A DNA stretch of 64,000 nt from Bauldia sp. (GTDB lineage: Bacteria; Pseudomonadota; Alphaproteobacteria; Rhizobiales; Kaistiaceae): NCBI GenBank assembly GCA_026126065.1, contig JAHCJY010000004.1, positions 1 to 64,000 of the forward strand, read 5' to 3'. Made by a program: the position numbers and the translations under genes. The notes under the pieces were generated by a model. The model ran no database searches, was not told where the DNA came from, and saw nothing but the letters and a program-made list of their open reading frames with translations. This document shows, one piece after another, positions 18,162 to 25,628 of the stretch. The first letter of the stretch is position 1; each line of letters starts with the position of its first letter.

Positions 18162-19757
18162 ATGAGAAAAACCGTAGTTCTGCTTGCGGCGACAGCGTTC
18201 GCCACATTGATTTCCGGCGGGGCGTTTGCCCAGACGCTGGTGTACTGCTCCGAGGGTTCGCCGGAAGGCTTCGACCCGGGGCCGTTTACCGCCGGCACGA
18301 CGTTCGATGCGACGCGTCCGGTCTATGACCGCCTCGTCGTGTTCGAGCCGGGCACCACCGATGTCGGCGAAGGCCTTGGCCTTGCCGAGAGCTGGGAGAT
18401 CTCGGAGGACGGGCTCACCTACACGTTCCACCTCAAGCCCGGCGTGGAATTCCACTCGACCAACTACTTCACGCCGACACGCACGCTCAACGCCGACGAC
18501 GTGATCTTCAGCTTCATGCGGCAGAGCGATCAGTCGAGCCCGTGGTACCAGTACACCTCCGGCATATCGTGGGAGTACTACAACGCGATGTCGATGCCGG
18601 ACCTTGTCGAGAGCATCGAGAAGGTCGACGACCTGACGGTCGCCTTCCACCTGACGCGGCCCGAGGCGCCCTTCCTCGCCAACATGGGCATGGACTTCGC
18701 CTCCATCGTCTCCAAGGAATATGCCGACCAGCTCGAAGCCGCCGGCAACATGGTGCAGTTCAACCAGCTGCCGATCGGCACCGGACCGTTCCAGTTCGTC
18801 GCCTATCAGCCTGACGCAACGATCCGCTACGGCCGCTTCGACGGCTACTGGGGCACGCCGGCCGGAGTCCAGAGCCTCATCTTCTCGATCACCGTCGACG
18901 CTTCCGTTCGCGCTCAGAAGCTGATCGCCGGCGAGTGCGATATCATGGCGTACCCGAACCCCGCGGACATCGCGATGCTCGAGGCGAACGCCAACATCTT
19001 GCTCGAGACGCAGGAGGGCCTCAACGTCGGCTTCCTCGCCTACAACACGCAGCAGGCTCCGTTCGACAACGCGCAGGTCCGGACGGCGCTCAATCTGGCC
19101 ATCAACAAGGAGGCCATCCTCGAGGCCGTCTACCAGGGCTTCGGCCAGGCGGCGGTCAACCCGATCCCGCCGACGATGTGGTCCTACAACACCGCCATCA
19201 CCGACTGGGAGTACAACCCTACGGAAGCGCGCGCGATGCTCGAAGCCGCCGGGGTGACGAACCTGACGATGAACGTGTGGGCCATGCCGGTCAGCCGTCC
19301 GTACAACCCCAACGCCCGCCGCATGGCGGAGCTGATCCAGGCCGACTTTGCCGCGATCGGCGTCACGGTGAACATCGTGAGCTATGAGTGGGGCGAGTAC
19401 CTTGCCCGCTCGCAGGAGGTCGATCGCGACGGCGCCGTCCTCCTGGGCTGGAACGGCGACAATGGCGACCCCGACAACTTCCTTGCAGTCCTCCTGGGCT
19501 GCGATGCGGTCGGCGGCGCCAACCGGGCCCAGTGGTGCAACGAGGAGTTCGACGCCCTCGTCCAGCAGGCCAAGGTCGTGTCGAACCAGGACGAGCGCGC
19601 CGCGCTCTACATGCAGGCGCAGGAGATCTTCCACGCCGAAGCTCCGTGGGCACCGATCGCCCACTCGCTCGCGGTCATGCCAGTCCGCAGCAACGTGCAG
19701 GGCTATGTCATGAACCCGTTCGCGATCCACGAGTTCGCGACGGTCACCGTCGAGTAG
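18162..19757 (+). CDS. dppA: Dipeptide/oligopeptide ABC transporter substrate-binding protein
   Basis: About 531 aa, SBP_bac_5 family, periplasmic. I start at ATG 18162 (AGGGGAG about 7 bases upstream, then a signal peptide ending at GAFAQT). Family signatures include SPEGFDPGPF near the mature N-terminus, LAESWEISEDGLTYTFHLK, and ALNLAINKEAI. It captures peptides and delivers them to the DppBC channel encoded next. The following gene starts 56 bp on, and all five genes share strand and order, so one operon is likely. Whether the ligand is a dipeptide, heme or another small peptide cannot be decided from sequence. Confidence 0.9.
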   Translation: MRKTVVLLAATAFATLISGGAFAQTLVYCSEGSPEGFDPGPFTAGTTFDATRPVYDRLVVFEPGTTDVGEGLGLAESWEISEDGLTYTFHLKPGVEFHSTNYFTPTRTLNADDVIFSFMRQSDQSSPWYQYTSGISWEYYNAMSMPDLVESIEKVDDLTVAFHLTRPEAPFLANMGMDFASIVSKEYADQLEAAGNMVQFNQLPIGTGPFQFVAYQPDATIRYGRFDGYWGTPAGVQSLIFSITVDASVRAQKLIAGECDIMAYPNPADIAMLEANANILLETQEGLNVGFLAYNTQQAPFDNAQVRTALNLAINKEAILEAVYQGFGQAAVNPIPPTMWSYNTAITDWEYNPTEARAMLEAAGVTNLTMNVWAMPVSRPYNPNARRMAELIQADFAAIGVTVNIVSYEWGEYLARSQEVDRDGAVLLGWNGDNGDPDNFLAVLLGCDAVGGANRAQWCNEEFDALVQQAKVVSNQDERAALYMQAQEIFHAEAPWAPIAHSLAVMPVRSNVQGYVMNPFAIHEFATVTVE

Positions 19758-19813
19758 CATCCTGAAACCCAGGCGGGCGCCGGCAACGGCGCCCGCCCTC
19801 ACCTGTCCGGTGC

Positions 19814-20824
19814 ATGCTCCGCTTCCTGGTCTCCCGGCTTGCGCTGATCGTACCGACCTTCTTCGGGATCACGGTCGTTGCGTTCCTGTTCCCGCGGCTC
19901 CTGCGCGGCGATCCCGTCCTTCTTCTTGCCGGCGAGCGCGGCGTCACGCCCGAGCGCTACGAGCAACTGGTCCACCAGTTCGGCTTCGACCGGCCGCTGG
20001 TCATCCAGTATCTCGACTATGTCTGGGGTCTCCTCGGCGGCGACTTCGGGACCTCGATCGCGACAAAGAACCCGGTCCTCTACGACTTCTTCAGCCTGTT
20101 CCCCGCGACGCTCGAACTATCCTTCTTCGCGATAGCGTTCGCGATCATCATCGGCATCCCGGCGGGCATCATCGCGGCCGTGAGGCGCGGCTCCCTGTTC
20201 GATCAGGCGGCAATGGGCGTGGCCCTCGTCGGCTATTCGATGCCGATCTTCTGGTGGGGCCTTCTTCTCGTCGTGGTCTTCTCCGGCATGCTTGGCTGGA
20301 CGCCGATCGATGGCCGCATCAACGTCCGCTACTTCTTCGACAGCGTGACGGGGTTCATGACGATCGACGCGCTCATCTCGGGGCAGCGCGGCGCGTTCAG
20401 CGACGCCGTCCGCCACCTCATCCTGCCGACGATCGTCCTTGGGACCATCCCGCTGGCGGTGATCGCGCGACAGACGCGGTCGGCCATGCTCGAAGTGCTC
20501 GGCGAGGACTATGTGCGGACGGCGCGCGCCAAGGGGCTGCCACCACGACGCGTGATCGGCATCCACGCGCTCCGGAACGCTCTCATCCCGGTCGTGACCA
20601 CCATCGGCCTCCAGACCGGATTGCTGATGGGCGGCGCGATCCTCACCGAGCACGTGTTCTCATGGCCGGGCATCGGCAAGTGGCTGCTCGATTCCATCTC
20701 GTCGCGCGATTACCCCGTCGTGCAAGGATCGCTCATCATCATCGCGCTCATCGTCATGCTGGTGAACCTTCTGGTCGACGTCCTCTACGGCCTCATCAAC
20801 CCGGGGATCCGCCACCGTGGCTGA
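19814..20824 (+). CDS. dppB: Dipeptide ABC transporter permease DppB
   Basis: 336 aa inner-membrane permease, six predicted membrane segments. The N-terminus (FLVSRLALIVPTFFGITVV) and the cytoplasmic EAA-like loop (EDYVRTARAKGLPPRRVIG, HALRNALIPV) are typical of the DppB/OppB group. It forms the translocation channel with the next gene product. The gene gap to dppC is 9 bp. Confidence 0.92.
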   Translation: MLRFLVSRLALIVPTFFGITVVAFLFPRLLRGDPVLLLAGERGVTPERYEQLVHQFGFDRPLVIQYLDYVWGLLGGDFGTSIATKNPVLYDFFSLFPATLELSFFAIAFAIIIGIPAGIIAAVRRGSLFDQAAMGVALVGYSMPIFWWGLLLVVVFSGMLGWTPIDGRINVRYFFDSVTGFMTIDALISGQRGAFSDAVRHLILPTIVLGTIPLAVIARQTRSAMLEVLGEDYVRTARAKGLPPRRVIGIHALRNALIPVVTTIGLQTGLLMGGAILTEHVFSWPGIGKWLLDSISSRDYPVVQGSLIIIALIVMLVNLLVDVLYGLINPGIRHRG

Positions 20825-20833
20825 GATGACGCC

Positions 20834-21763
20834 ATGACCGACGCGACGGCCCCCGTTCCCGATCCGATGACGCCGCGGGGCACATCGTCCTGGGCCGCGC
20901 GCCGGAAGGTGCTGGGCGAGTTCTGGTTCACGTTCCGGCAGAACCGCGGCGCTGTCGTCGGCTTGGTCATCTTCGCCATCCTTGTCTTGATGGCGATCTT
21001 CGCGCCGCTGATCGCGCCCTACAGCTACGAGCAGCAGTTCCGCAGCAACTTCCTGACACCGCCCGCCTGGGAGGAAGGAGGGGTGCCGCAGTTCCTCCTG
21101 GGTACGGACGCCGTCGGCCGCGACATGCTCTCCCGCCTGATCTACGGCGCGCAGTATTCACTGCTCATCGGCGTCGTGGTGGTCTCGCTTTCCCTCCTGG
21201 GCGGCGTCCTCCTCGGCTTGATCGCCGGCTATTTCGGCGGGAAGACCGACGTCGTCATCATGCGCGTGATGGACGTCATCCTGTCGTTCCCGTCGATCAT
21301 CCTGGCCCTCGTGCTGGTCGCGATCCTCGGGCCGGGCCTCGTCAACGCGATGATCGCGATCGCCATCGTGCTGCAGCCGCACTTCGCCCGGCTGACGCGC
21401 GCGGCGGTGAAGGTCGAGAAGGCGAAGGACTACGTGACCTCGGCCAAGGTCGCCGGTGCGGGACATCTTCGCCAGATCTTCGTGACGATCCTGCCCAACA
21501 CCTTCTCGCCGCTGATCGTGCAGGCGACGCTTTCGTTCTCGACCGCGGTCCTCGAGGCGGCGGCCCTCGGATTCCTCACCGTAGGCGCCCAGCCGCCCAC
21601 GCCGGAATGGGGCACGATGCTGGCCGACGCGCGTGAATTCATGCTGTCGGCGTGGTGGGTCGTCACCTTCCCCGGCCTGGCAATCCTCATCACGGTGTTC
21701 GCGGTGAACCTGGTCGGCGACGGCCTGCGGGACGCGCTAGACCCCCGGCTCAAGCGGAGCTGA
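20834..21763 (+). CDS. dppC: Dipeptide ABC transporter permease DppC
   Basis: 309 aa inner-membrane permease. An N-terminal segment (FRQNRGAVVGLVIFAILVL) and the family signature LLGTDAVGRDMLSRLIYGA are followed by five more membrane helices and the EAA loop (KDYVTSAKVAGAGHLRQIF). It pairs with DppB. The cytoplasmic N-tail is about 30 residues. Seven bases separate it from the first ATPase gene. Confidence 0.92.
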   Translation: MTDATAPVPDPMTPRGTSSWAARRKVLGEFWFTFRQNRGAVVGLVIFAILVLMAIFAPLIAPYSYEQQFRSNFLTPPAWEEGGVPQFLLGTDAVGRDMLSRLIYGAQYSLLIGVVVVSLSLLGGVLLGLIAGYFGGKTDVVIMRVMDVILSFPSIILALVLVAILGPGLVNAMIAIAIVLQPHFARLTRAAVKVEKAKDYVTSAKVAGAGHLRQIFVTILPNTFSPLIVQATLSFSTAVLEAAALGFLTVGAQPPTPEWGTMLADAREFMLSAWWVVTFPGLAILITVFAVNLVGDGLRDALDPRLKRS

Positions 21764-21769
21764 CGACAA

Positions 21770-22615
21770 ATGGCGCTCCTCGAAGTCGACAACCTTACCG
21801 TCACCTTCAAGACAGCCGCGGGCCCATTCGTCGCCCTCGACGGAATCTCCTATCGCGTCGATCATCGCGAGGTGCTCGCAATCGTCGGCGAGAGCGGGTC
21901 GGGGAAATCCGTCGCGATGCTCGCGATCATGGGACTCCTCCCCTCCTCCGCCACGGTCCGCGCCGACCGCGTGCTGTTCGAGGGCCACGACATGCTGGCG
22001 ATGACGCCGCGCCAGCGGCGGCAGATCATCGGCAAGGACATCGCGATGATCTTCCAGGAGCCCATGGCGAGCCTCAATCCGTGCTTCACGGTGGGATACC
22101 AGATCGAGGAAGTGCTCAGGTACCACATGGGGATGGGGCGCCGGGCCCGCCGGACGCGGGCAATCGAGCTCCTCGACGAGGTCCATATCGCCGACCCGGC
22201 GAGCCGGAGCCGCTCTTTTCCGCACCAGATGTCCGGCGGCCAGTGCCAGCGCGCGATGATCGCAATGGCGATCGCGTGCCGGCCGAAACTCCTGATCGCC
22301 GACGAGCCGACGACGGCGCTCGACGTCACCATCCAGAAGCAGATCCTCGAACTCCTCCTCCAGCTCCAGGCCGAGGAAGGCATGGGGATGATCATCATCA
22401 CCCACGACATGGGCGTGGTCGCCGAAACCGCCGACCGCGTGGTCGTGCAGTACAAGGGCCGCAAGATGGAGGAGGCCAGCGTTCTCAACCTCTTCGAGAG
22501 CCCGCGGAGCCCGTATACGCGTGGGCTGCTCGCGGCCCTTCCGGAGAATGCCACTGGCGATCGCCTGCCGGTGGTCGGGGACTTCGTGGCAGCGGACGGA
22601 GTGGCCCCCGCATGA
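21770..22615 (+). CDS. dppD: Dipeptide ABC transporter ATP-binding protein DppD
   Basis: 281 aa ATPase. Walker A is GESGSGKS, the ABC signature is MSGGQCQRAMIAMA, and Walker B is KLLIADEPTTALD; the switch His is in IITHDMG. The C-terminal oligopeptide-type tail is present (SPRSPYTRGLLAALPE) but shorter than in the usual 320-330-aa proteins. It powers the DppBC channel as a heterodimer with the next gene product, whose ATG overlaps this stop (ATGA). Confidence 0.9.
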   Translation: MALLEVDNLTVTFKTAAGPFVALDGISYRVDHREVLAIVGESGSGKSVAMLAIMGLLPSSATVRADRVLFEGHDMLAMTPRQRRQIIGKDIAMIFQEPMASLNPCFTVGYQIEEVLRYHMGMGRRARRTRAIELLDEVHIADPASRSRSFPHQMSGGQCQRAMIAMAIACRPKLLIADEPTTALDVTIQKQILELLLQLQAEEGMGMIIITHDMGVVAETADRVVVQYKGRKMEEASVLNLFESPRSPYTRGLLAALPENATGDRLPVVGDFVAADGVAPA

Positions 22616-23472
22616 GCGCGCCCGTCATCGTCGCAAAGGACCTCAAGCTCGACTATCGGCTCCGTGGCTCGCCTTTGTCCGCTCCGCGGTTCATCCATGC
22701 GCTCAAGGGCGTCAGCTTCAGCGTCGAGCGCGGCTCGACGCTCGCGGTCGTCGGCGAAAGCGGTTCGGGCAAGTCCACGCTGGCGCGCATCCTCACGCTC
22801 ATCCTGCCGGCGACGTCGGGCGACCTCCTCCTTGACGGCGAGAAGATCGACATCAGAAAGCAGGCCGTGACGCGCGATCTGCGTCGGAAGGTTCAACTCG
22901 TCTTCCAGAATCCCTACGGCTCGCTCAATCCGCGCCAGAAGATCCTCTCGGTCCTCACCGAGCCGTTGAAGCTCAACACGGATGCGCCGGCCTCCGAGCG
23001 GAACGACCGGGCGGCGCAGATGATCCGCCGCGTCGGTCTGTCGCCCGACCACCTCCACCGCTATCCGCACATGTTTTCGGGCGGGCAGAGGCAACGCATC
23101 GCGATTGCCCGGGCGCTCATGCTGAATCCTGAGCTCCTGATCCTCGACGAGCCGGTGTCGGCGCTCGACCTGTCGGTCCAGGCGCAGATTCTCAATCTCC
23201 TCGCCGACCTCCAGGACGAGTTCCGGCTGACCTATGTCTTCGTCAGCCACAATCTGTCGGTCGTCCGGCACGTGGCGGACGATGTCATCGTCATGCTGCT
23301 GGGAGAAATCGTGGAGCGCGGGACGAGCGCAGCGCTCTTCGACGACCCGCGCCACGACTACACGCGCGCCCTCCTCGCCGCGACGCCACGCGCGGATGTC
23401 GAACACATCAGGGCGCGCCTCGCGGCAAAGGCGGCAGCAACGGCGTCGCGCGCGACGCCCGGACCTGGATAG
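22612..23472 (+). CDS. dppF: Dipeptide ABC transporter ATP-binding protein DppF
   Basis: 286 aa ATPase, partner of DppD. Walker A is GESGSGKS, the signature is FSGGQRQRIAIARAL, and Walker B is LLILDEPVSALD; FVSHNLSVV carries the switch His. The start at ATG 22612 overlaps the dppD stop. The open frame runs much further upstream inside dppD but has no family similarity there. The C-tail DPRHDYTRALLAATP is typical. Last gene of the importer operon. Confidence 0.9.
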   Translation: MSAPVIVAKDLKLDYRLRGSPLSAPRFIHALKGVSFSVERGSTLAVVGESGSGKSTLARILTLILPATSGDLLLDGEKIDIRKQAVTRDLRRKVQLVFQNPYGSLNPRQKILSVLTEPLKLNTDAPASERNDRAAQMIRRVGLSPDHLHRYPHMFSGGQRQRIAIARALMLNPELLILDEPVSALDLSVQAQILNLLADLQDEFRLTYVFVSHNLSVVRHVADDVIVMLLGEIVERGTSAALFDDPRHDYTRALLAATPRADVEHIRARLAAKAAATASRATPGPG

Positions 23473-23596
23473 TTGCAGATTCGACACAGCGCAGAAGAGC
23501 ATGCCCCGCTATGCAGAAGTGCTCTGGCGAATCGCGGCGGGATGTCCTATTGACGCACCCGTCCGATCAAAACCCCTCGATGGAAGGAGGGCCAGC

Positions 23597-23674
23597 ATGA
23601 ACGAATGCAGCAACGCCCCCCACCTCGTAGGGATGGGTTCGACGTACCGTCGAATGACCTGGCGACGCTCGTAA
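23597..23674 (+). CDS. Candidate 25-aa small protein
   Basis: ATG preceded by GGAAGGAGGG at good distance. It would make a basic peptide ending YRRMTWRRS. The same frame is open upstream to ATG 23501, giving 57 aa, but only the short form has a good ribosome site. Near its stop the mRNA could pair ACGCT with AGCGT and then runs into TTTTT, so a short transcript could end here. No homology is recognised; it may be a chance ORF. Confidence 0.35.
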   Translation: MNECSNAPHLVGMGSTYRRMTWRRS

Positions 23675-23687
23675 GAGCAGCGTTTTT

Positions 23688-23706
23688 CCGGTTCTAGTCG
23701 AACCGG
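23688..23706. other. Perfect 7-bp dyad
   Basis: CCGGTTC-TAGTC-GAACCGG, right after the T-run that ends the small ORF. No T-tract follows it on either strand, so it looks more like a protein site than a terminator. Confidence 0.35.
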
Positions 23707-23842
23707 TCTCGGACTCCTCTCTCCACTCCAACGCAACAGCGGTTCGCGCTCGCGGCCGGACTCCGTCCGCCCGCCGGGCTTGATCCGCTCCCGATGCCCT
23801 CAGGAAGAGGCCGCCGACGCGTGTGCGCGCGGCGGGACAATC

Positions 23843-24070
23843 ATGTCTGTCGTCTTATCGGAAGAACGGGCTGAACGGCCGAAGGGCCAGCCTGGTACAG
23901 TCATCGGCGGCGTGACGGTCGTTTCCGTCGCGCTCGTCGCGTTCCTCGTCCGCATCCGGGCACGCCGGATCGACGTCCTGGAATTCGACATCAGCGCCGT
24001 GCCAACGTCGTTGCGAAAGGACGTCGGCCTCCCTCCGGCCGAGCCGGTCAGGGACTGGCACCGGTTCTAA
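23843..24070 (+). CDS. Small protein with one membrane segment, DUF1127-like tail
   Basis: 75 aa. Residues about 20-37 are hydrophobic (VIGGVTVVSVALVAFLV). The C-terminal part, FDISAVPTSLRKDVGLPPAE, recalls the short DUF1127 motif (LRDIGLTR), but the match is loose. The ribosome site before ATG 23843 is weak (GGCGGG), and a TTG at 23780 in frame would add 21 residues. Function unknown. It converges with the acetyltransferase gene. Confidence 0.4.
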   Translation: MSVVLSEERAERPKGQPGTVIGGVTVVSVALVAFLVRIRARRIDVLEFDISAVPTSLRKDVGLPPAEPVRDWHRF

Positions 24071-24131
24071 CGGCGTCCGCTGACACGCGCCGGCGGCGGC
24101 ACTCAAGTCGTCGCCGCCGGATGCGGCGGGG

Positions 24132-24665
24132 CTATTCGTCCGGTGGCAGTTCCGCCGGGAACAGCTTTTCCATCGCCACGATGTCGAGCCACCGGCCGTG
24201 CATGCGGCCGACCTCCCGGAACGTCCCGACCACGGCGAAGCCCAGCTTGCGATGGAGGTGCAGCGACGCCGCGGCCGCGGAGTCGATGTGCGCCACCATT
24301 GCGTGGACCCGCCGCTCGGCGGCAATCGGGAACAGCGCCTCGATCAGCGCCCCGCCATAGCCACGACCACGGCAGTCGGCCCGGACATGGACGGAGTGCT
24401 CGACGCTGTAGCGGTAGCCCCAACGCGGTCGCCATTCGCCGAACGACGAATAGCCGGCCAGCGCGCCGGCTGTCTCGAGCGCCAGGACGGGAAAGCCGTT
24501 CCTCCGGCGGTCGTCAAACCAGGCGCGACGCTGCTCCAGGGTCGACAGGTGCCGGTCGTAGATCGACGTCGTGTTGCGGACGACGTCGTTGTGGATTTCG
24601 AGGATGTCGGCGAGGTCCCCACCGGTCGCTTCGCGGATGACGAAATCACGGTCGCCCGTGCTCAT
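24132..24665 (-). CDS. GNAT N-acetyltransferase, phosphinothricin-acetyltransferase-like
   Basis: 177 aa, cytoplasmic GNAT fold. IHNDVVRNTTSIYD near the N-terminus and WGYRYSVEHSVHV before the acetyl-CoA loop are characteristic of the Pat/Bar subgroup. The acetyl-CoA loop is CRGRGYGGALIEAL, and HRKLGFAVVGTFREVG follows. It would transfer acetyl from acetyl-CoA to an amine; relatives act on phosphinothricin or methionine sulfoximine. Single gene on the minus strand. Confidence 0.82.
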   Translation of the reverse strand: MSTGDRDFVIREATGGDLADILEIHNDVVRNTTSIYDRHLSTLEQRRAWFDDRRRNGFPVLALETAGALAGYSSFGEWRPRWGYRYSVEHSVHVRADCRGRGYGGALIEALFPIAAERRVHAMVAHIDSAAAASLHLHRKLGFAVVGTFREVGRMHGRWLDIVAMEKLFPAELPPDE

Positions 24666-24947
24666 GTGGGCCTCGGCTGGAACGGCGGACTCGCCCTCGA
24701 TTTCATCCTAGATCACCCCGGGCGTGCGGTCATGTGCGCCGGCCGCGACCCGCCCTTGCGCGTCAAATGATCGTGACGCGACCTCCCGTTTCGCGAAGAC
24801 CGCGCCAGAACGGGCGGGAAGGTCGCGCGTTTCGGCTGGTGGAACCGCCCCGGCTCTTGCCGTGGCACGGGAACAGGGCCACCGTCCGTGCCCAAACGGG
24901 ACCGCATTCTACGAGTTCCGTGGGGAGAGCAACCAGGGAGTTCGCAA

Positions 24948-25592
24948 ATGAACCGTTCGTTCGTCATCGCCGTAGCGCTTGCCGCGGCAGTCTTCGGTCG
25001 GCCGGCCTTCGCCATCGATGTCCACATCGGAGGGCCTGGAGACGATGACGATGTCGACGTCATCGTCGGCACGCCGGAAGACGCCGCGGCCAATGGGGAC
25101 GAGAACCCGTTCGCCAACCCGAACGCCCGCATCAATGCGAACGGCGTCCCGGTCGGCCAGACGCAGCTGCGCGCGACGGGGACCGGTTGCACCATCCCTG
25201 CCGACTATGTCGGGCTGCCATGCCCGCCGACCGCCTTCACCATCGTCAATGCGCCGGACCTCGTCGGCGACCGCGTCCTCACGACGGACGGTATCGATAT
25301 CGGCATCGTCGCCGGAGCGGCGACGACGGTGGATGGCGAGACCGTGTTCATCGTCGACATCCTGCCGGCGTACATGACCGAAGTCGACCGGATCGCGGTC
25401 AGGCTTGCCTTCCTCTACCAGTCGACGCAGGGCCTCGTGGTCAACACGGACGCCGCGGACCTGTCGAGTTCCATCGTCGCGGCGCTGGCCGGGGCCGCCG
25501 CTGCCGCCGCTAACGGTCCGGCGCCCATCGCGCCGCCGGCCGGCATCACCATACCCGGTCCCGGCGCAGCCACGCCCCCGCCCGGCCCGTAG
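24948..25592 (+). CDS. Secreted protein with a PRC-barrel-like region
   Basis: 214 aa from ATG 24948 (AGGGAG 8 bases upstream). A signal peptide ends near PAFAID (residue 21). An acidic patch (GDDDDVDVIV) follows. Residues about 90-160 include APDLVGDRVLTTDGIDIG, which resembles the start of a PRC-barrel (DLxGxxVxxxDGxxIG); I consider this likely but not certain. The C-terminal 45 residues are Ala, Pro and Gly-rich. Function unknown, probably periplasmic. Confidence 0.55.
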   Translation: MNRSFVIAVALAAAVFGRPAFAIDVHIGGPGDDDDVDVIVGTPEDAAANGDENPFANPNARINANGVPVGQTQLRATGTGCTIPADYVGLPCPPTAFTIVNAPDLVGDRVLTTDGIDIGIVAGAATTVDGETVFIVDILPAYMTEVDRIAVRLAFLYQSTQGLVVNTDAADLSSSIVAALAGAAAAAANGPAPIAPPAGITIPGPGAATPPPGP

Positions 25593-25628
25593 CGGCTCCG
25601 AGGGGCGGCGCCGAACGGGGCCGCTCCC

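Larger units (their letters stand above)
23473..23842. other. Gap between dppF and a small ORF
   Basis: About 370 bp without a recognised gene. It holds a possible 25-aa ORF with a strong ribosome site (23597-23674) and a perfect 7-bp dyad (23688-23706). No convincing terminator for the dpp operon is visible. Confidence 0.5.
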
